Below, one piece after another: positions 9,483-17,818 of a DNA stretch of 59,054 bases. Under the pieces are notes generated by a model. The model was not told the DNA's origin. It was given only the letters and a program-made list of their open reading frames with translations, and did no database searches. The position numbers were made by a program, and so were the translations under genes. The stretch covers positions 1-59,054 of the forward strand of contig JABGRN010000023.1 in NCBI GenBank assembly GCA_018648265.1. Reading direction: 5' to 3'. This DNA comes from Prolixibacteraceae bacterium (lineage in GTDB: Bacteria > Bacteroidota > Bacteroidia > Bacteroidales > Prolixibacteraceae). The stretch's first letter is position 1. Every line of letters starts with the position of its first letter.

Positions 9483-9494
9483 TTTTGATTAAAT

Positions 9495-9528
9495 AAAAAA
9501 TCCGGATTAATTTCAAACCGGATTTTTT
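9495..9528. terminator. bidirectional terminator hairpin
   Basis: A perfect 11-bp stem (AAAAAATCCGG / CCGGATTTTTT) with a 12-nt loop between the convergent aminotransferase and dapL. Confidence 0.9.
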
Positions 9529-9543
9529 ATTTTGATGTCTATT

Positions 9544-10773
9544 TTAAGATAAATTCTTAATCCGTTCCATTGCTTCCAAAACATTCTCCCTGTCGGCAAA
9601 AGCCGAAAATCGGAAATAGCCTTCACCGGCTGGACCAAAACCTGAACCCGGAGTTCCAACAACATTGGCTTCATTCAGCACTTTATCAAAGAAATCCCAG
9701 GAACTCATTTCGTTCCTGGTTTTCACCCAAATATACGGTGCATTTTCACCCCCAAAAACTTCGTATCCAATTGCCAAAAGACTTTCCTTCATTATCCTTG
9801 CATTTTCCAGATAATAAGAAATTACTTCAGCAACTTCCTTTTTCCCTTCTTCTGAATAAATAGAAGCAGCAGCTTTTTGAACCGGATAAGAAACTCCATT
9901 GAATTTTGTTGATTGACGCCGGTTCCACAATGCTTTTACCGAATGAGCTTTACCCTCACTATCGTACGCAACAAGTTCATTAGGAATTACAGTAGTTGCA
10001 CAGCGTGTTCCAGTAAATCCTGCGGTTTTTGAAAAACTACGGAATTCAATGGCAACTTTTTTGGCACCTTCAATTTCAAAAATCGAATGTGGAATACCTT
10101 CCTCTGTAATAAATGCTTCGTAAGCAGCATCGTATAAAATAATACTTTTGTTTTTGGTAGCATAATCAACCCACTTTTTTAACTCTTCCTTCGATGCAAC
10201 CGTTCCTGTCGGATTGTTTGGATAACATAAAAAAATAAGATCGGGTATCTCTTTAGGAAAATTAGGAATAAAACCATTTTTTTGCGTGCATGGCATGTAA
10301 ATAATTCCATTGTAATATCCGTTCGATTGGCAAAAACCAGTTTTGCCCGACATAACAGTTGTATCGACATAAACCGGGTAACTTGGGTCGCAAATGGCAA
10401 TTTTATTGTTGTCGCCAAAAATATCCTGAATGTTTCCTGTATCACATTTTGATCCATCTGACACAAATATTTCGTCGGCAGAAATATCAATTCCGTTATC
10501 CTGATACGAATTTTTTGCAATGGCTTCTCTCAAAAATTCATAACCCTGCTCTGGACCATAACCTTTAAAAGTTTCACCTTTTGCCATTTCATCTACTCCC
10601 TCGTGAAACGCCTTAATAACGCTCGGAACCAACGGCTGGGTAACATCACCAATCCCCATTTTAATTACTTTTTTATCGGGATTTGCTGCAATAAATTCAC
10701 TAACCCTTCGCCCAATTTCCGGGAAAAGATAACCTGCCTGAAGTTTCAGATAATTCTCGTTAATGATTGCCAT
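9544..10773 (-). CDS. dapL: LL-diaminopimelate aminotransferase
   Basis: A 409-residue PLP enzyme converting tetrahydrodipicolinate directly to LL-diaminopimelate, which bypasses the succinylase or acetylase routes of lysine and peptidoglycan synthesis. The PLP lysine is in [15 protein letters not shown]. The N-terminus [20 protein letters not shown] and the [10 protein letters not shown] and [14 protein letters not shown] motifs are characteristic of DapL. The length matches the family (about 410). Its start overlaps the end of the upstream hepT by 14 nt, so the toxin-antitoxin pair and this likely essential gene appear translationally coupled. dapF and lysA lie just beyond, on the other strand. 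Confidence 0.95.
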   Translation of the reverse strand: MAIINENYLKLQAGYLFPEIGRRVSEFIAANPDKKVIKMGIGDVTQPLVPSVIKAFHEGVDEMAKGETFKGYGPEQGYEFLREAIAKNSYQDNGIDISADEIFVSDGSKCDTGNIQDIFGDNNKIAICDPSYPVYVDTTVMSGKTGFCQSNGYYNGIIYMPCTQKNGFIPNFPKEIPDLIFLCYPNNPTGTVASKEELKKWVDYATKNKSIILYDAAYEAFITEEGIPHSIFEIEGAKKVAIEFRSFSKTAGFTGTRCATTVIPNELVAYDSEGKAHSVKALWNRRQSTKFNGVSYPVQKAAASIYSEEGKKEVAEVISYYLENARIMKESLLAIGYEVFGGENAPYIWVKTRNEMSSWDFFDKVLNEANVVGTPGSGFGPAGEGYFRFSAFADRENVLEAMERIKNLS

Positions 10774-11128
10774 ATTCTGTTTTTTTTAATGATTTTTGAA
10801 TAAAAGATTTAAGCTGTGGGAGTTTGTTTTGAATGATTTGCCATACTTCTTCAGCATCAATACCAAAATAATTATGTGCTACAATGTTTCGAAATCCCTT
10901 AATTTTCCACCATTCAATTTCAGTATATTCGCTTTTGAATTCCTCAGAAAGCTTTGCAACCATTTCACCAACAATTATAAAATTCATCAGAATTGCATCG
11001 AAAGATTTTGAGTCTTTTAAAAGATTATCTGCGCTTTTTAATTGTGCTGAATACAATTCAATTTTTTCAATAGATTCAAGAATATTTTCTAAACAATCTA
11101 AATCTTTAATCAACATAAATTGCTTCAT
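10760..11128 (-). CDS. hepT: HepT-like HEPN ribonuclease toxin
   Basis: A 122-residue all-alpha protein of the HepT/DUF86 group. The HEPN catalytic motif RX4HXY is intact as RNIVAHNY (about residues 80-87). In studied pairs this toxin cuts RNA and is silenced when its partner MntA adds AMP groups to the motif's tyrosine. The gene overlaps mntA by about 23 nt (or 11 nt if the second Met at 11116 is used) and overlaps dapL by 14 nt. It is therefore the middle gene of a three-gene cluster. The identification rests on the motif, size and partner. Confidence 0.88.
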   Translation of the reverse strand: MKQFMLIKDLDCLENILESIEKIELYSAQLKSADNLLKDSKSFDAILMNFIIVGEMVAKLSEEFKSEYTEIEWWKIKGFRNIVAHNYFGIDAEEVWQIIQNKLPQLKSFIQKSLKKTEYGNH

Positions 11129-11408
11129 TTAGAATTCGATTCTTATATCTTGCTTTAATGTATTTCTCTCTACAAATATCAACTTCAATATTTAATTTCT
11201 CACGAAAGAAATTTTTTAAACCAATTTTTATATCAAATAAATTATTGGTGTTTTCTTCAAACTCAACAATTAAATCAATATCAGAATTGCCTGTTTGCTC
11301 TTTTCTTGCATACGAACCAAACATTCCAATTTTGGAAATATGGAACTCTTTCTGAAGCATTGGTTTGTTCTTCGAAATAAAAGTTAATATTTGTTTTTGC
11401 GTGTACAT
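11106..11408 (-). CDS. mntA: MntA-like nucleotidyltransferase antitoxin
   Basis: A roughly 100-residue minimal nucleotidyltransferase with the motif GSX10DXD, seen as GSYARKEQTGNSDID, and a later Glu/Asp (VEVDIC region) able to serve as the third metal ligand. In the HepT/MntA pairs studied, this enzyme AMPylates the toxin tyrosine and so acts as antitoxin. The start at 11408 (MYTQKQ) places the motif at the usual distance; an ATG at 11456 would add 16 residues. It is the first gene of the mntA-hepT-dapL cluster and is divergent from dapF. Confidence 0.88.
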   Translation of the reverse strand: MYTQKQILTFISKNKPMLQKEFHISKIGMFGSYARKEQTGNSDIDLIVEFEENTNNLFDIKIGLKNFFREKLNIEVDICREKYIKARYKNRILNEAIYVD

Positions 11409-11486
11409 TGCTGGTACAAATTTAATAATTAATTTTTCAGTATAGTATTCCTCCATTTTGTTCGTTTAAAATTCACTTCAGTTTAA

Positions 11487-11494
11487 TACATTTG
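11487..11494 (+). promoter_or_regulatory. candidate -7 element TACATTTG for dapF
   Basis: Exact TAnnTTTG match 19 nt upstream of the dapF start, in the divergent mntA/dapF gap. No -33 TTG at the expected spacing. Confidence 0.45.
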
Positions 11495-11513
11495 TGAGTT
11501 AATATTAGAAACT

Positions 11514-12371
11514 ATGCAAAACTTCTTCGTTAAATCGCACGGATTGGGAAACGATTATATTGTATTAAACCAGGATAAAATTGATTTCGAACTTACGGAA
11601 AATGCAATTATAAAAATCTGTGATGTTCATTACGGAATTGGCTCTGACGGTATTCTTTTAAATGCGCCAAGTTCGAAAGCAGATTTTGGTTTGCGCATTT
11701 TAAATCCAGATGGATCGGAAGCTGAAAAAAGTGGAAACGGTTTGCGTATTTTTGCAAAATATTTATACGATTACAAATATACTATTGAGAAAACATTCAC
11801 CATCGAAACTCCAGGTGGAATTGTTCGTGCTGAAATTATTGAGGAGAAATATGAAAAAGCTTTTACCATAAAAGTAGATATGGGAAAAGCTGTTTTTGAA
11901 TCGTCAAAAATTCCTGTTTCTTTTAAAAAAGATGAGTGTATAAATGAAACACTTCATCTTGAATACAGGGATTATCAAATTAATTGTGTGTCAGTTGGCA
12001 ATCCGCATTGTGTAATTCTGAAAGAAGAATTGGATGAAAAGGAGATAAAAATATTTGGTTCTCAAATTGAAAATCACTCAATGTTTCCAAACCGGATAAA
12101 CGTACAGTTTGCAAAAATTATCTCTCCAACCGTAGTCGAAATTTTAATTTGGGAACGTGGTGCAGGTTGGACACTTGCTTCCGGAAGTTCGTCGTGTGCA
12201 GTAGCTTCAGTAGTTTCAAAAATGGATTTAACAGAACGAAATTTAACCATTAAAATGCCGGGCGGCGAGCTTAAAATTGAAATTGACGACTCCTGGAATT
12301 TAATGATGACCGGCGAAGTTCGCGAGATTGCAAACGGTATTTTGAGTAATGAATTAATTTCAGACCTGTAA
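11514..12371 (+). CDS. dapF: diaminopimelate epimerase homologue with Ser in place of both catalytic Cys
   Basis: A 285-residue protein with the two-domain DapF fold. The opening FVKSHGLGNDYIVL, DGILL, NPDGSEAEKSGNGLR and WERGAGWTLASGSSSCA are all recognisable family blocks. In DapF a pair of cysteines abstracts and donates the alpha proton. Here the first (family CGNG) is Ser73 and the second (family ACGTG) is Ser223; a nearby Cys228 is not at the catalytic position. The protein may be a slower or mechanistically different epimerase, or may act on another amino acid. The neighbours dapL (which makes LL-DAP) and lysA (which uses meso-DAP) argue for the classic role. Confidence 0.85.
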   Translation: MQNFFVKSHGLGNDYIVLNQDKIDFELTENAIIKICDVHYGIGSDGILLNAPSSKADFGLRILNPDGSEAEKSGNGLRIFAKYLYDYKYTIEKTFTIETPGGIVRAEIIEEKYEKAFTIKVDMGKAVFESSKIPVSFKKDECINETLHLEYRDYQINCVSVGNPHCVILKEELDEKEIKIFGSQIENHSMFPNRINVQFAKIISPTVVEILIWERGAGWTLASGSSSCAVASVVSKMDLTERNLTIKMPGGELKIEIDDSWNLMMTGEVREIANGILSNELISDL

Positions 12372-12480
12372 ATTTTTCATTTAAAAGTTAATTTTCACGT
12401 TTCAAAAGTTTCTTTATTTAGATTAATTCTATGAATTTATGGATTAATCGTACTTTTACAATTCTTAAAATCCTATAATT

Positions 12481-13746
12481 ATGGCAAGTAAAAATCTTCC
12501 TTTTTCAAAAGAACAAATTGAGAAAATAATAGAAAACCACCCAACACCGTTTCATATTTACGACGAAAAAGCCATTCGTGAAAACGCCCGTTATTTTAAA
12601 AATGCTTTTTCGTGGAACAAAGGATTCAAAGAATACTACGCCATAAAAGCCGCACCAAATCCGTATTTAATGAAAGTTTTGAGAGAGGAAGGATTTGGAA
12701 TTGATTGCAGTTCGGTTGCCGAGCTTGAACTGGCAAAAAGGGTTGGAATGAGTGGTGACGAAATTATGCTAACATCGAACGACACACCGGCAAACGAATT
12801 TCAACTGGCAAAAGATTTGGGTGCAATAATTAATTTAGACGACATTGCGCACATTGATTTTGTGGATAAAAATGTTGGATTGCCCGACACAATTTGTATG
12901 CGATACAACCCGGGCGATTTAAAAGAGGGCAACCTGATTATTGGCCACCCCGAAGATGCAAAATATGGTTTTACCCACGAACAAATAATTGAGGGTTACC
13001 AAATTCTAAAAGCAAAAGGAGTTAAACATTTTGGAATTCATACAATGGTTGCATCCAACGAATTGGATTCCGATTATTTTATCGAAACGGCAGAAATTCT
13101 TTTCAATTTAATTGTTGAAGTTTATGAAAAAACCGGAATAAAAATTGAATTTGCTAATCTGGGTGGTGGGATAGGAATACCCTACAAACCAGAAGATAAA
13201 GCAGTTGATTTGGAATACGTAAGTGCAGGCATCAAAAAACTTTACGAAGAGAAAATTGAAGCAAATGGAATTGCACCACTAAAATTATTTTTTGAATTGG
13301 GCCGTGCAATTACCGGACCTTACGGATATTTGGTTACAAAAGTGCGACACATAAAAAATACTTATAAAAGTTTTGCCGGGCTGGATGCGTGCATGGTAAA
13401 TCTAATGCGTCCGGCATTGTACGGGGCGTATCATCATATTTCTGTTCCTGGAAAAGAAAATGAACCCCTTTCAGAAAAATACGATGTAACCGGTTCGCTG
13501 TGCGAAAACAACGATAAATTTGCAATTGGAAGAATGTTGCCGGAGTTAGAACCAAACGACATTTTGGTTATTCACGATGCGGGTGCACACGGTCATTCCA
13601 TGGGTTTTAATTACAATGGCAAATTAAAATCGGCAGAGCTTTTATTACGAGAAAATGGTGAAGTAACTCAAATAAGGCGGGCAGAAACTATTAAAGATTA
13701 CTTCGCAACGCTTGATTTTGAAGGATTAAATGATTTTTCGGTTTAA
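12481..13746 (+). CDS. lysA: diaminopimelate decarboxylase
   Basis: A 421-residue fold-type III PLP enzyme that decarboxylates meso-diaminopimelate to lysine. The PLP lysine is Lys56 in YYAIKAAPNPY. The second-subunit active-site motif CENND matches the CExxD signature, and the phosphate-binding glycine stretch is ANLGGGIGIP. The usual HIGS block is replaced by a diverged IHTMVAS, and EPGR appears as ELGR. The protein therefore belongs to a divergent LysA branch rather than the well-studied E. coli or Mycobacterium type. It lies 110 nt after dapF on the same strand and ends at a strong terminator. Confidence 0.88.
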   Translation: MASKNLPFSKEQIEKIIENHPTPFHIYDEKAIRENARYFKNAFSWNKGFKEYYAIKAAPNPYLMKVLREEGFGIDCSSVAELELAKRVGMSGDEIMLTSNDTPANEFQLAKDLGAIINLDDIAHIDFVDKNVGLPDTICMRYNPGDLKEGNLIIGHPEDAKYGFTHEQIIEGYQILKAKGVKHFGIHTMVASNELDSDYFIETAEILFNLIVEVYEKTGIKIEFANLGGGIGIPYKPEDKAVDLEYVSAGIKKLYEEKIEANGIAPLKLFFELGRAITGPYGYLVTKVRHIKNTYKSFAGLDACMVNLMRPALYGAYHHISVPGKENEPLSEKYDVTGSLCENNDKFAIGRMLPELEPNDILVIHDAGAHGHSMGFNYNGKLKSAELLLRENGEVTQIRRAETIKDYFATLDFEGLNDFSV

Positions 13747-13766
13747 AAATAGACAGATAAAATATT

Positions 13767-13796
13767 AAAAGGCCGGGTACTAAAACCCGGCCTTTT
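13767..13796 (+). terminator. strong terminator after lysA
   Basis: A perfect 12-bp GC-rich stem (AAAAGGCCGGGT / ACCCGGCCTTTT) with a 6-nt loop and further T. Confidence 0.93.
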
Positions 13797-13811
13797 TCGT
13801 ATTTTTGTTTT

Positions 13812-14138
13812 ATGCTTAACAAAAAAGAAATACTGCAAAAGTTAAAAAACCTATTAGATGTAACTTTCAACGGAAAAGTGAAAGACATCGTTTTATTCGG
13901 TTCGCAAACGCAAAACAAAGAAGACAAAAATTCTGATTTCGATATTTTAATTGTTACTAAAGATGTTTTTACCTGGAAAGAAAAAAGTATTGTCAGGGAT
14001 ATTTGTTATGATATTTCAGTAGATTTTGAAGTGTTAATTGACTCGAAAATTATATCTCAAGCTGAAATTGAGAATAACTTTTGGGGAAAACATCCCTTGA
14101 TTTCTGATGCACTAAACTTTGGTATTCATGCAGAATAA
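13812..14138 (+). CDS. minimal nucleotidyltransferase (MNT) of a second HEPN/MNT module
   Basis: A 108-residue protein with the nucleotidyltransferase motif GSX10DXD (GSQTQNKEDKNSDFD) and a third acidic ligand likely in VDFEVLID. It begins only 15 nt after the lysA terminator and overlaps the following HEPN gene by 11 nt, the normal arrangement of HEPN/MNT pairs. By family knowledge it may nucleotidylate its HEPN partner or a tRNA. It is not closely similar to the mntA at 11106-11408: length, surrounding residues and gene order all differ. This points to an independent acquisition. Confidence 0.82.
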   Translation: MLNKKEILQKLKNLLDVTFNGKVKDIVLFGSQTQNKEDKNSDFDILIVTKDVFTWKEKSIVRDICYDISVDFEVLIDSKIISQAEIENNFWGKHPLISDALNFGIHAE

Positions 14139-14517
14139 TTTACAGGAACTCATTAAATATCGAATTGCCCAAGCGCATGAAACTATAAAAGAAGTTGAAT
14201 TTCTATTAGAGAAAGGATTACTGGTTTTGGCAATAAACAGGATTTATTACGGGATGTTTTATATGTTGTTGGCTCTCGCATTAGAAAATGGTTTTAAAAC
14301 TTCAAAACATAATCAATTAATTGGATGGTTTAACAAAGAATTTGTGAAAACAGGTACAATCAACCGTAATATTGGCAAAATTGTTCATAACGCATTTGAA
14401 GATCGTACGGATGGAGATTACGGTCTTTTCGTACATTTTGAAAAAGATGAAGTAAAAACAAAATTGGAGAATATGAAGATTTTTATAGATAAAATTGAAA
14501 ATTTGCTTTCACAATAA
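14128..14517 (+). CDS. HEPN-domain protein paired with MNT
   Basis: A 129-residue helical HEPN protein with the family pattern RIYYGMFYMLLALAL, KHNQLIGWF and a C-terminal EDRTDGDYG. The canonical nuclease motif RX4HXY is absent: the matching place reads RTDGDY, as in the large HEPN family next to MNT genes. It is therefore a toxin candidate without the proven active-site motif. A TTG at 14119 gives a longer frame, but the ATG at 14128 is preferred and still overlaps the preceding gene by 11 nt. Confidence 0.8.
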   Translation: MQNNLQELIKYRIAQAHETIKEVEFLLEKGLLVLAINRIYYGMFYMLLALALENGFKTSKHNQLIGWFNKEFVKTGTINRNIGKIVHNAFEDRTDGDYGLFVHFEKDEVKTKLENMKIFIDKIENLLSQ

Positions 14518-14579
14518 CAATAAGGCACTAAATCTAAAACTTGACCATTCAGTAATTTAAGACCTGTGATTTAATAACC

Positions 14580-15689
14580 ATGAAAATTGGATTTGATGCA
14601 AAAAGGGCTTTTTTAAATGCGTCCGGATTAGGAAACTACAGCCGGAATACTTTAAATACCTTAAAAAAATATTACCCCGATTTCAGGTATATTTTATTTA
14701 CACCCAAAATAAAAGAAGAATTATTTCTGAATCAAAGTCAGTTCGATATTCTTTCCCCAAAAAGTTCAGCTTCAAAATTAAGAAGGACATTTTGGAGAAC
14801 GTTTTCACTTAGTCAGCAAATAGAAAAACAAAAACTTAATGTTTTCCATGGTTTAAGCAACGAACTTCCCGATGGAATTCATAAAATAAAGGTGCCATCA
14901 GTTGTAACTATCCATGATTTGATTTTCATGCGGTTTCCAAAATTTTACAATACAATCGACCGAAAAATATATAAGCAGAAAGTGAAATATGCTTGTAATT
15001 CAGCAAATAAAATAATTGCAATTAGTAAACAAACCAAAGACGATATTGTAAATTTTATAAAAATTAATCCTGAAAAAATTGAAGTTGTTTATCAATCTGT
15101 TTCACCTGTTTTTTTTGAAAAACAAATTGCCGAAGAATTAAGGTCGAAATACTATCTTCCCGAAAATTTCATTGTAAGTGTTGGTACTATTGAACAGCGG
15201 AAAAATCAACTTAATATTTTAAAAGCAATTCATTCAGCTAAAATTAAAATTCCGGTTATTTTTATTGGGAAACCGACTTCATATAAAAATGAATTAACCC
15301 GGTTTATTTCGGAAAATAAAATGGAAAAGCAAATCGTGTTTTTAAGCGATATTCCGGAAAACGATTTGGCAGGATTATATCAACTTGCAAATTTGTCGGT
15401 ATATATTTCGGTTTTCGAAGGATTTGGATTGCCGGTAATTGAATCGATGGCAAACGGTTGCCCGGTACTTACATCGAATGTTTCGTGCTTGCCTGAAACC
15501 GCCGGAGGTGCTGCTGTTTTGTGCGATCCCGGAAATATTTATGAAATTGGTGAGTTGATAAGAATACATTTAGTAGATGAACTGAAAAGAGGGGAATTAA
15601 TTCAAAAAGGAAAAGAACGCGCACAATTGTTTCATCCGAAAAATTATTCTAAAAAATTGATTTCTTTGTACTCCGAAATTCTATCATAA
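14580..15689 (+). CDS. GT4-type (GT-B fold) glycosyltransferase
   Basis: A 369-residue glycosyltransferase with two Rossmann-like halves. The nucleotide-sugar binding half carries the EX7E motif in FEGFGLPVIESMANGCPV, preceded by SVGTIEQRKNQ and VIFIGKP. These features place it in family GT4, which uses nucleotide sugars such as UDP- or GDP-hexose to extend surface glycans or lipids. The acceptor is unknown. It starts 62 nt after the HEPN gene and ends 4 nt before tsaC, so it and tsaC are probably co-transcribed. No other polysaccharide genes adjoin it. Confidence 0.88.
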   Translation: MKIGFDAKRAFLNASGLGNYSRNTLNTLKKYYPDFRYILFTPKIKEELFLNQSQFDILSPKSSASKLRRTFWRTFSLSQQIEKQKLNVFHGLSNELPDGIHKIKVPSVVTIHDLIFMRFPKFYNTIDRKIYKQKVKYACNSANKIIAISKQTKDDIVNFIKINPEKIEVVYQSVSPVFFEKQIAEELRSKYYLPENFIVSVGTIEQRKNQLNILKAIHSAKIKIPVIFIGKPTSYKNELTRFISENKMEKQIVFLSDIPENDLAGLYQLANLSVYISVFEGFGLPVIESMANGCPVLTSNVSCLPETAGGAAVLCDPGNIYEIGELIRIHLVDELKRGELIQKGKERAQLFHPKNYSKKLISLYSEILS

Positions 15690-15693
15690 AACA

Positions 15694-16257
15694 ATGCACG
15701 ACGATTTAAAAAAGGCAGTTGAAGTATTAAAAAGTGGAGGGATTATTCTTTATCCTACTGATACAATTTGGGGAATTGGTTGCGATGCAACAAACCAGGA
15801 AGCTGTTCAACGAATTTATAAAATTAAAAAACGCGAAGACTCGAAAAGTATGTTGGTTTTAATGGAAAATCCTGCCTTGCTCGAACGTTACGTTGATGAC
15901 GTTCCGGAGGTTGCCTGGGATTTGGTTGAAATAACAACAACACCTTTAACTGTAATTTATCCAAACGCAAAAAATCTACCACTGAATTTAATTGCGGAAG
16001 ATGGAAGTATTGGAATTCGTTTTACTAAAGAAGATTTTACAAGCAAACTTTTGCAACGTTTCAGAAGACCAATCGTTTCAACATCGGCAAATATTAGCGG
16101 TGAAAAATCGCCTGTTTTTTTTGATGATATTCAGCAAGAAATAAAGGAACTGGTAGATTATATTGTAGAATACCGCCAAGATGATATTTCAGTTTCAAAA
16201 CCTTCGAGTATTATAAAACTCTGGCCAGGAGGAAGAATCGACATTCTCAGGAAATAA
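15694..16257 (+). CDS. tsaC: L-threonylcarbamoyladenylate synthase (TsaC/Sua5/YrdC)
   Basis: A 187-residue single-domain enzyme making threonylcarbamoyl-AMP for the t6A37 modification of ANN-decoding tRNAs. The family signature is clear: GGIILYPTDTIWGIGCDA near the N-terminus, KRxxxKSM as KKREDSKSMLVLM, and STSANISG near residue 130. It lacks the extra C-terminal Sua5 domain, so it is the short TsaC type. It lies 4 nt downstream of the glycosyltransferase gene, and the role is presumably unrelated to that gene. Confidence 0.93.
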   Translation: MHDDLKKAVEVLKSGGIILYPTDTIWGIGCDATNQEAVQRIYKIKKREDSKSMLVLMENPALLERYVDDVPEVAWDLVEITTTPLTVIYPNAKNLPLNLIAEDGSIGIRFTKEDFTSKLLQRFRRPIVSTSANISGEKSPVFFDDIQQEIKELVDYIVEYRQDDISVSKPSSIIKLWPGGRIDILRK

Positions 16258-16260
16258 AAA

Positions 16261-16285
16261 AGCCGCTGCAAGACAAGCAACAGCT
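16261..16285 (-). terminator. terminator downstream of the DUF2807 gene
   Basis: On the - strand AGCTGTTGC pairs with GCAGCGGCT (9 bp with two G-T wobbles) around a 7-nt loop, followed by a T run. It overlaps the convergent tsaC end. Confidence 0.7.
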
Positions 16286-16304
16286 ATTATATAAATTTCT
16301 GCCT

Positions 16305-17012
16305 CTACAATTTTTTTACTCTACCTGATCCTGCAACTGAAGAATCGATACTTGGATTCCCCTTGTAATACACACTTCCTGAACCAGCGACACGAGCTTT
16401 TACTGAACCATTTGAATTCACCGTGCTATTTCCTGAACCGGAAATACGAACAACAACGTCACGGACTTCAAAACCACCGGCTTTAACATCGCCCGAACCT
16501 GAAACCGAAACCGAAAAGTCATCAGCTATTCCACCATCTTTAATTATAATATCGCCCGAACCTGAAATTGCTGCTTTTACTCTTTCAGCATCCAATTTCT
16601 CGAGTACAATATCTCCACTGCCACTTACCCCCAAATCAAGTATCCGGGTTTTAATTTCATTTTCAGCAATAATATCGCCCGAACCAGAAACAGACAAACC
16701 ATCAATTTCTGGTACTGTTATAAAAATTTCGATTTTGCCCGGTTCAAAATTTTTCCAAAAAACTCTTTTATTTGGAAACTTTATTATCAATTTTCGATCT
16801 TTTACTTCAGTAATTATATCTTTCAAAGTAGAAGATTTTGCAACAATCTCCACACTTTGATTATTACCTTGTTCTATATACAATTTGCCGGGAATTCGCA
16901 GTGCGATTTCTGAGAATGAAGGCATTTCGCGTTCTTCATCTTCAGCAGAAACAGGATTTACAAGAAAAATACTTAGAATGAAAATTGCGAAAAATAAACT
17001 TTTAGTCTTCAT
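16305..17012 (-). CDS. secreted head-GIN (DUF2807) domain protein
   Basis: A 235-residue protein with a signal peptide (MKTKSLFFAIFILSIFLV, cleavage near SAE). The body is a right-handed beta-helix built from repeated GSGDI and GSGSV turns (for example VSGSGDI, ISGSGDI, VAGSGSVYY). This is the 'putative auto-transporter adhesin, head GIN domain' family, common in Bacteroidota. It should be periplasmic or surface-exposed. The function is unknown; members often sit next to ECF sigma or PspC genes, but this one stands alone with its own terminator. Confidence 0.88.
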   Translation of the reverse strand: MKTKSLFFAIFILSIFLVNPVSAEDEEREMPSFSEIALRIPGKLYIEQGNNQSVEIVAKSSTLKDIITEVKDRKLIIKFPNKRVFWKNFEPGKIEIFITVPEIDGLSVSGSGDIIAENEIKTRILDLGVSGSGDIVLEKLDAERVKAAISGSGDIIIKDGGIADDFSVSVSGSGDVKAGGFEVRDVVVRISGSGNSTVNSNGSVKARVAGSGSVYYKGNPSIDSSVAGSGRVKKL

Positions 17013-17193
17013 ATTACTACTATTTATTGCGTTTTTAAAATTGACACTTTGTAATGACGTACAAACTTAAATAAAGTTGCACACGAATAAAAAAATCAAA
17101 CATATTTATGCCAGTGGCTAAACGTCATCCGGAAAAAAAATAATCGAAATTCATACGAAATGTAGAAAAAGGATAACGAATTTTTAATAGTTT

Positions 17194-17724
17194 CTAAATT
17201 TCTATTAAACCTTCTGGTAATTTTAAAGTAATGGTTTTTTGATCAACTTCAATCGAAACAAGAAAATCTTCGTTAAAAGGAATCATAATTTCTTCGCCCT
17301 TGAAATTAACAGTAAGAACAACATTCCCCGAAAAATCATCGACATTTGAAATTGTGCCAATTTCCCCGATTTCTCTGTCAATTACAGTAAAATCCAACAA
17401 ATAAGATTCAGTGGTTTCTTCCGAAATGTCAACTATTTCGTTTTGAAAAAGATAGGCCGGGTTTCCAACCAGCCGACGGGCATAACTTTCGCTATCCACA
17501 CCTTCGAACCAAACAATTGCCGATTTTGCCGATTTAAACCTAAACCCATTTTCTGTTATAAAGAACGGAACCAACAGCCCTTCAAGTTCAATAAAAAACC
17601 GATCGGAAGCTTCGACCGATTGTTCAAATTGAGCTTCAAATTCTAAAACCAACTCACCATGCACTCCGTGCTTTTTCCTAAAAAAACCTATATTTTCGCA
17701 ATCCGATTTAGGTATTGTTTCCAT
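17194..17724 (-). CDS. rimM: ribosome maturation factor RimM
   Basis: A 176-residue 16S rRNA processing factor that binds S19 and helps mature the 30S head. The N-terminal RimM domain (IGFFRKKHGVHGELVLEF) is followed by a PRC-barrel (LLDFTVIDREIGEIGTISNV, IPFNEDFLVSIEVDQKTI). The ATG at 17724 is preferred over a TTG six codons upstream because the conserved part starts after METIPKSDCEN. It is downstream of rpsP, the classic rpsP-rimM order, but a strong hairpin lies between them, so readthrough or attenuation must feed rimM. Confidence 0.93.
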   Translation of the reverse strand: METIPKSDCENIGFFRKKHGVHGELVLEFEAQFEQSVEASDRFFIELEGLLVPFFITENGFRFKSAKSAIVWFEGVDSESYARRLVGNPAYLFQNEIVDISEETTESYLLDFTVIDREIGEIGTISNVDDFSGNVVLTVNFKGEEIMIPFNEDFLVSIEVDQKTITLKLPEGLIEI

Positions 17725-17764
17725 AGTTACAAAGATAGTCAATTCCTTGGGGCTGAATCAAAAA

Positions 17765-17794
17765 AAAACCATCTGCCTGCTGACAAATGGTTTT
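17765..17794 (-). terminator. terminator/attenuator between rpsP and rimM
   Basis: On the - strand an 8-bp stem (AAAACCAT / ATGGTTTT) with a 14-nt loop is followed by a long T run, directly after rpsP. Confidence 0.8.
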
Positions 17795-17818
17795 CTATTC
17801 GATAGTGTTTTCTTTTTC

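Noticed and set aside
16423-16860. Long Pro/Glu-rich frame opposite the DUF2807 gene
   Set aside because: It is the antisense of the repeated GSGD coding sequence, which naturally gives a long open frame; no family match and no start signals.
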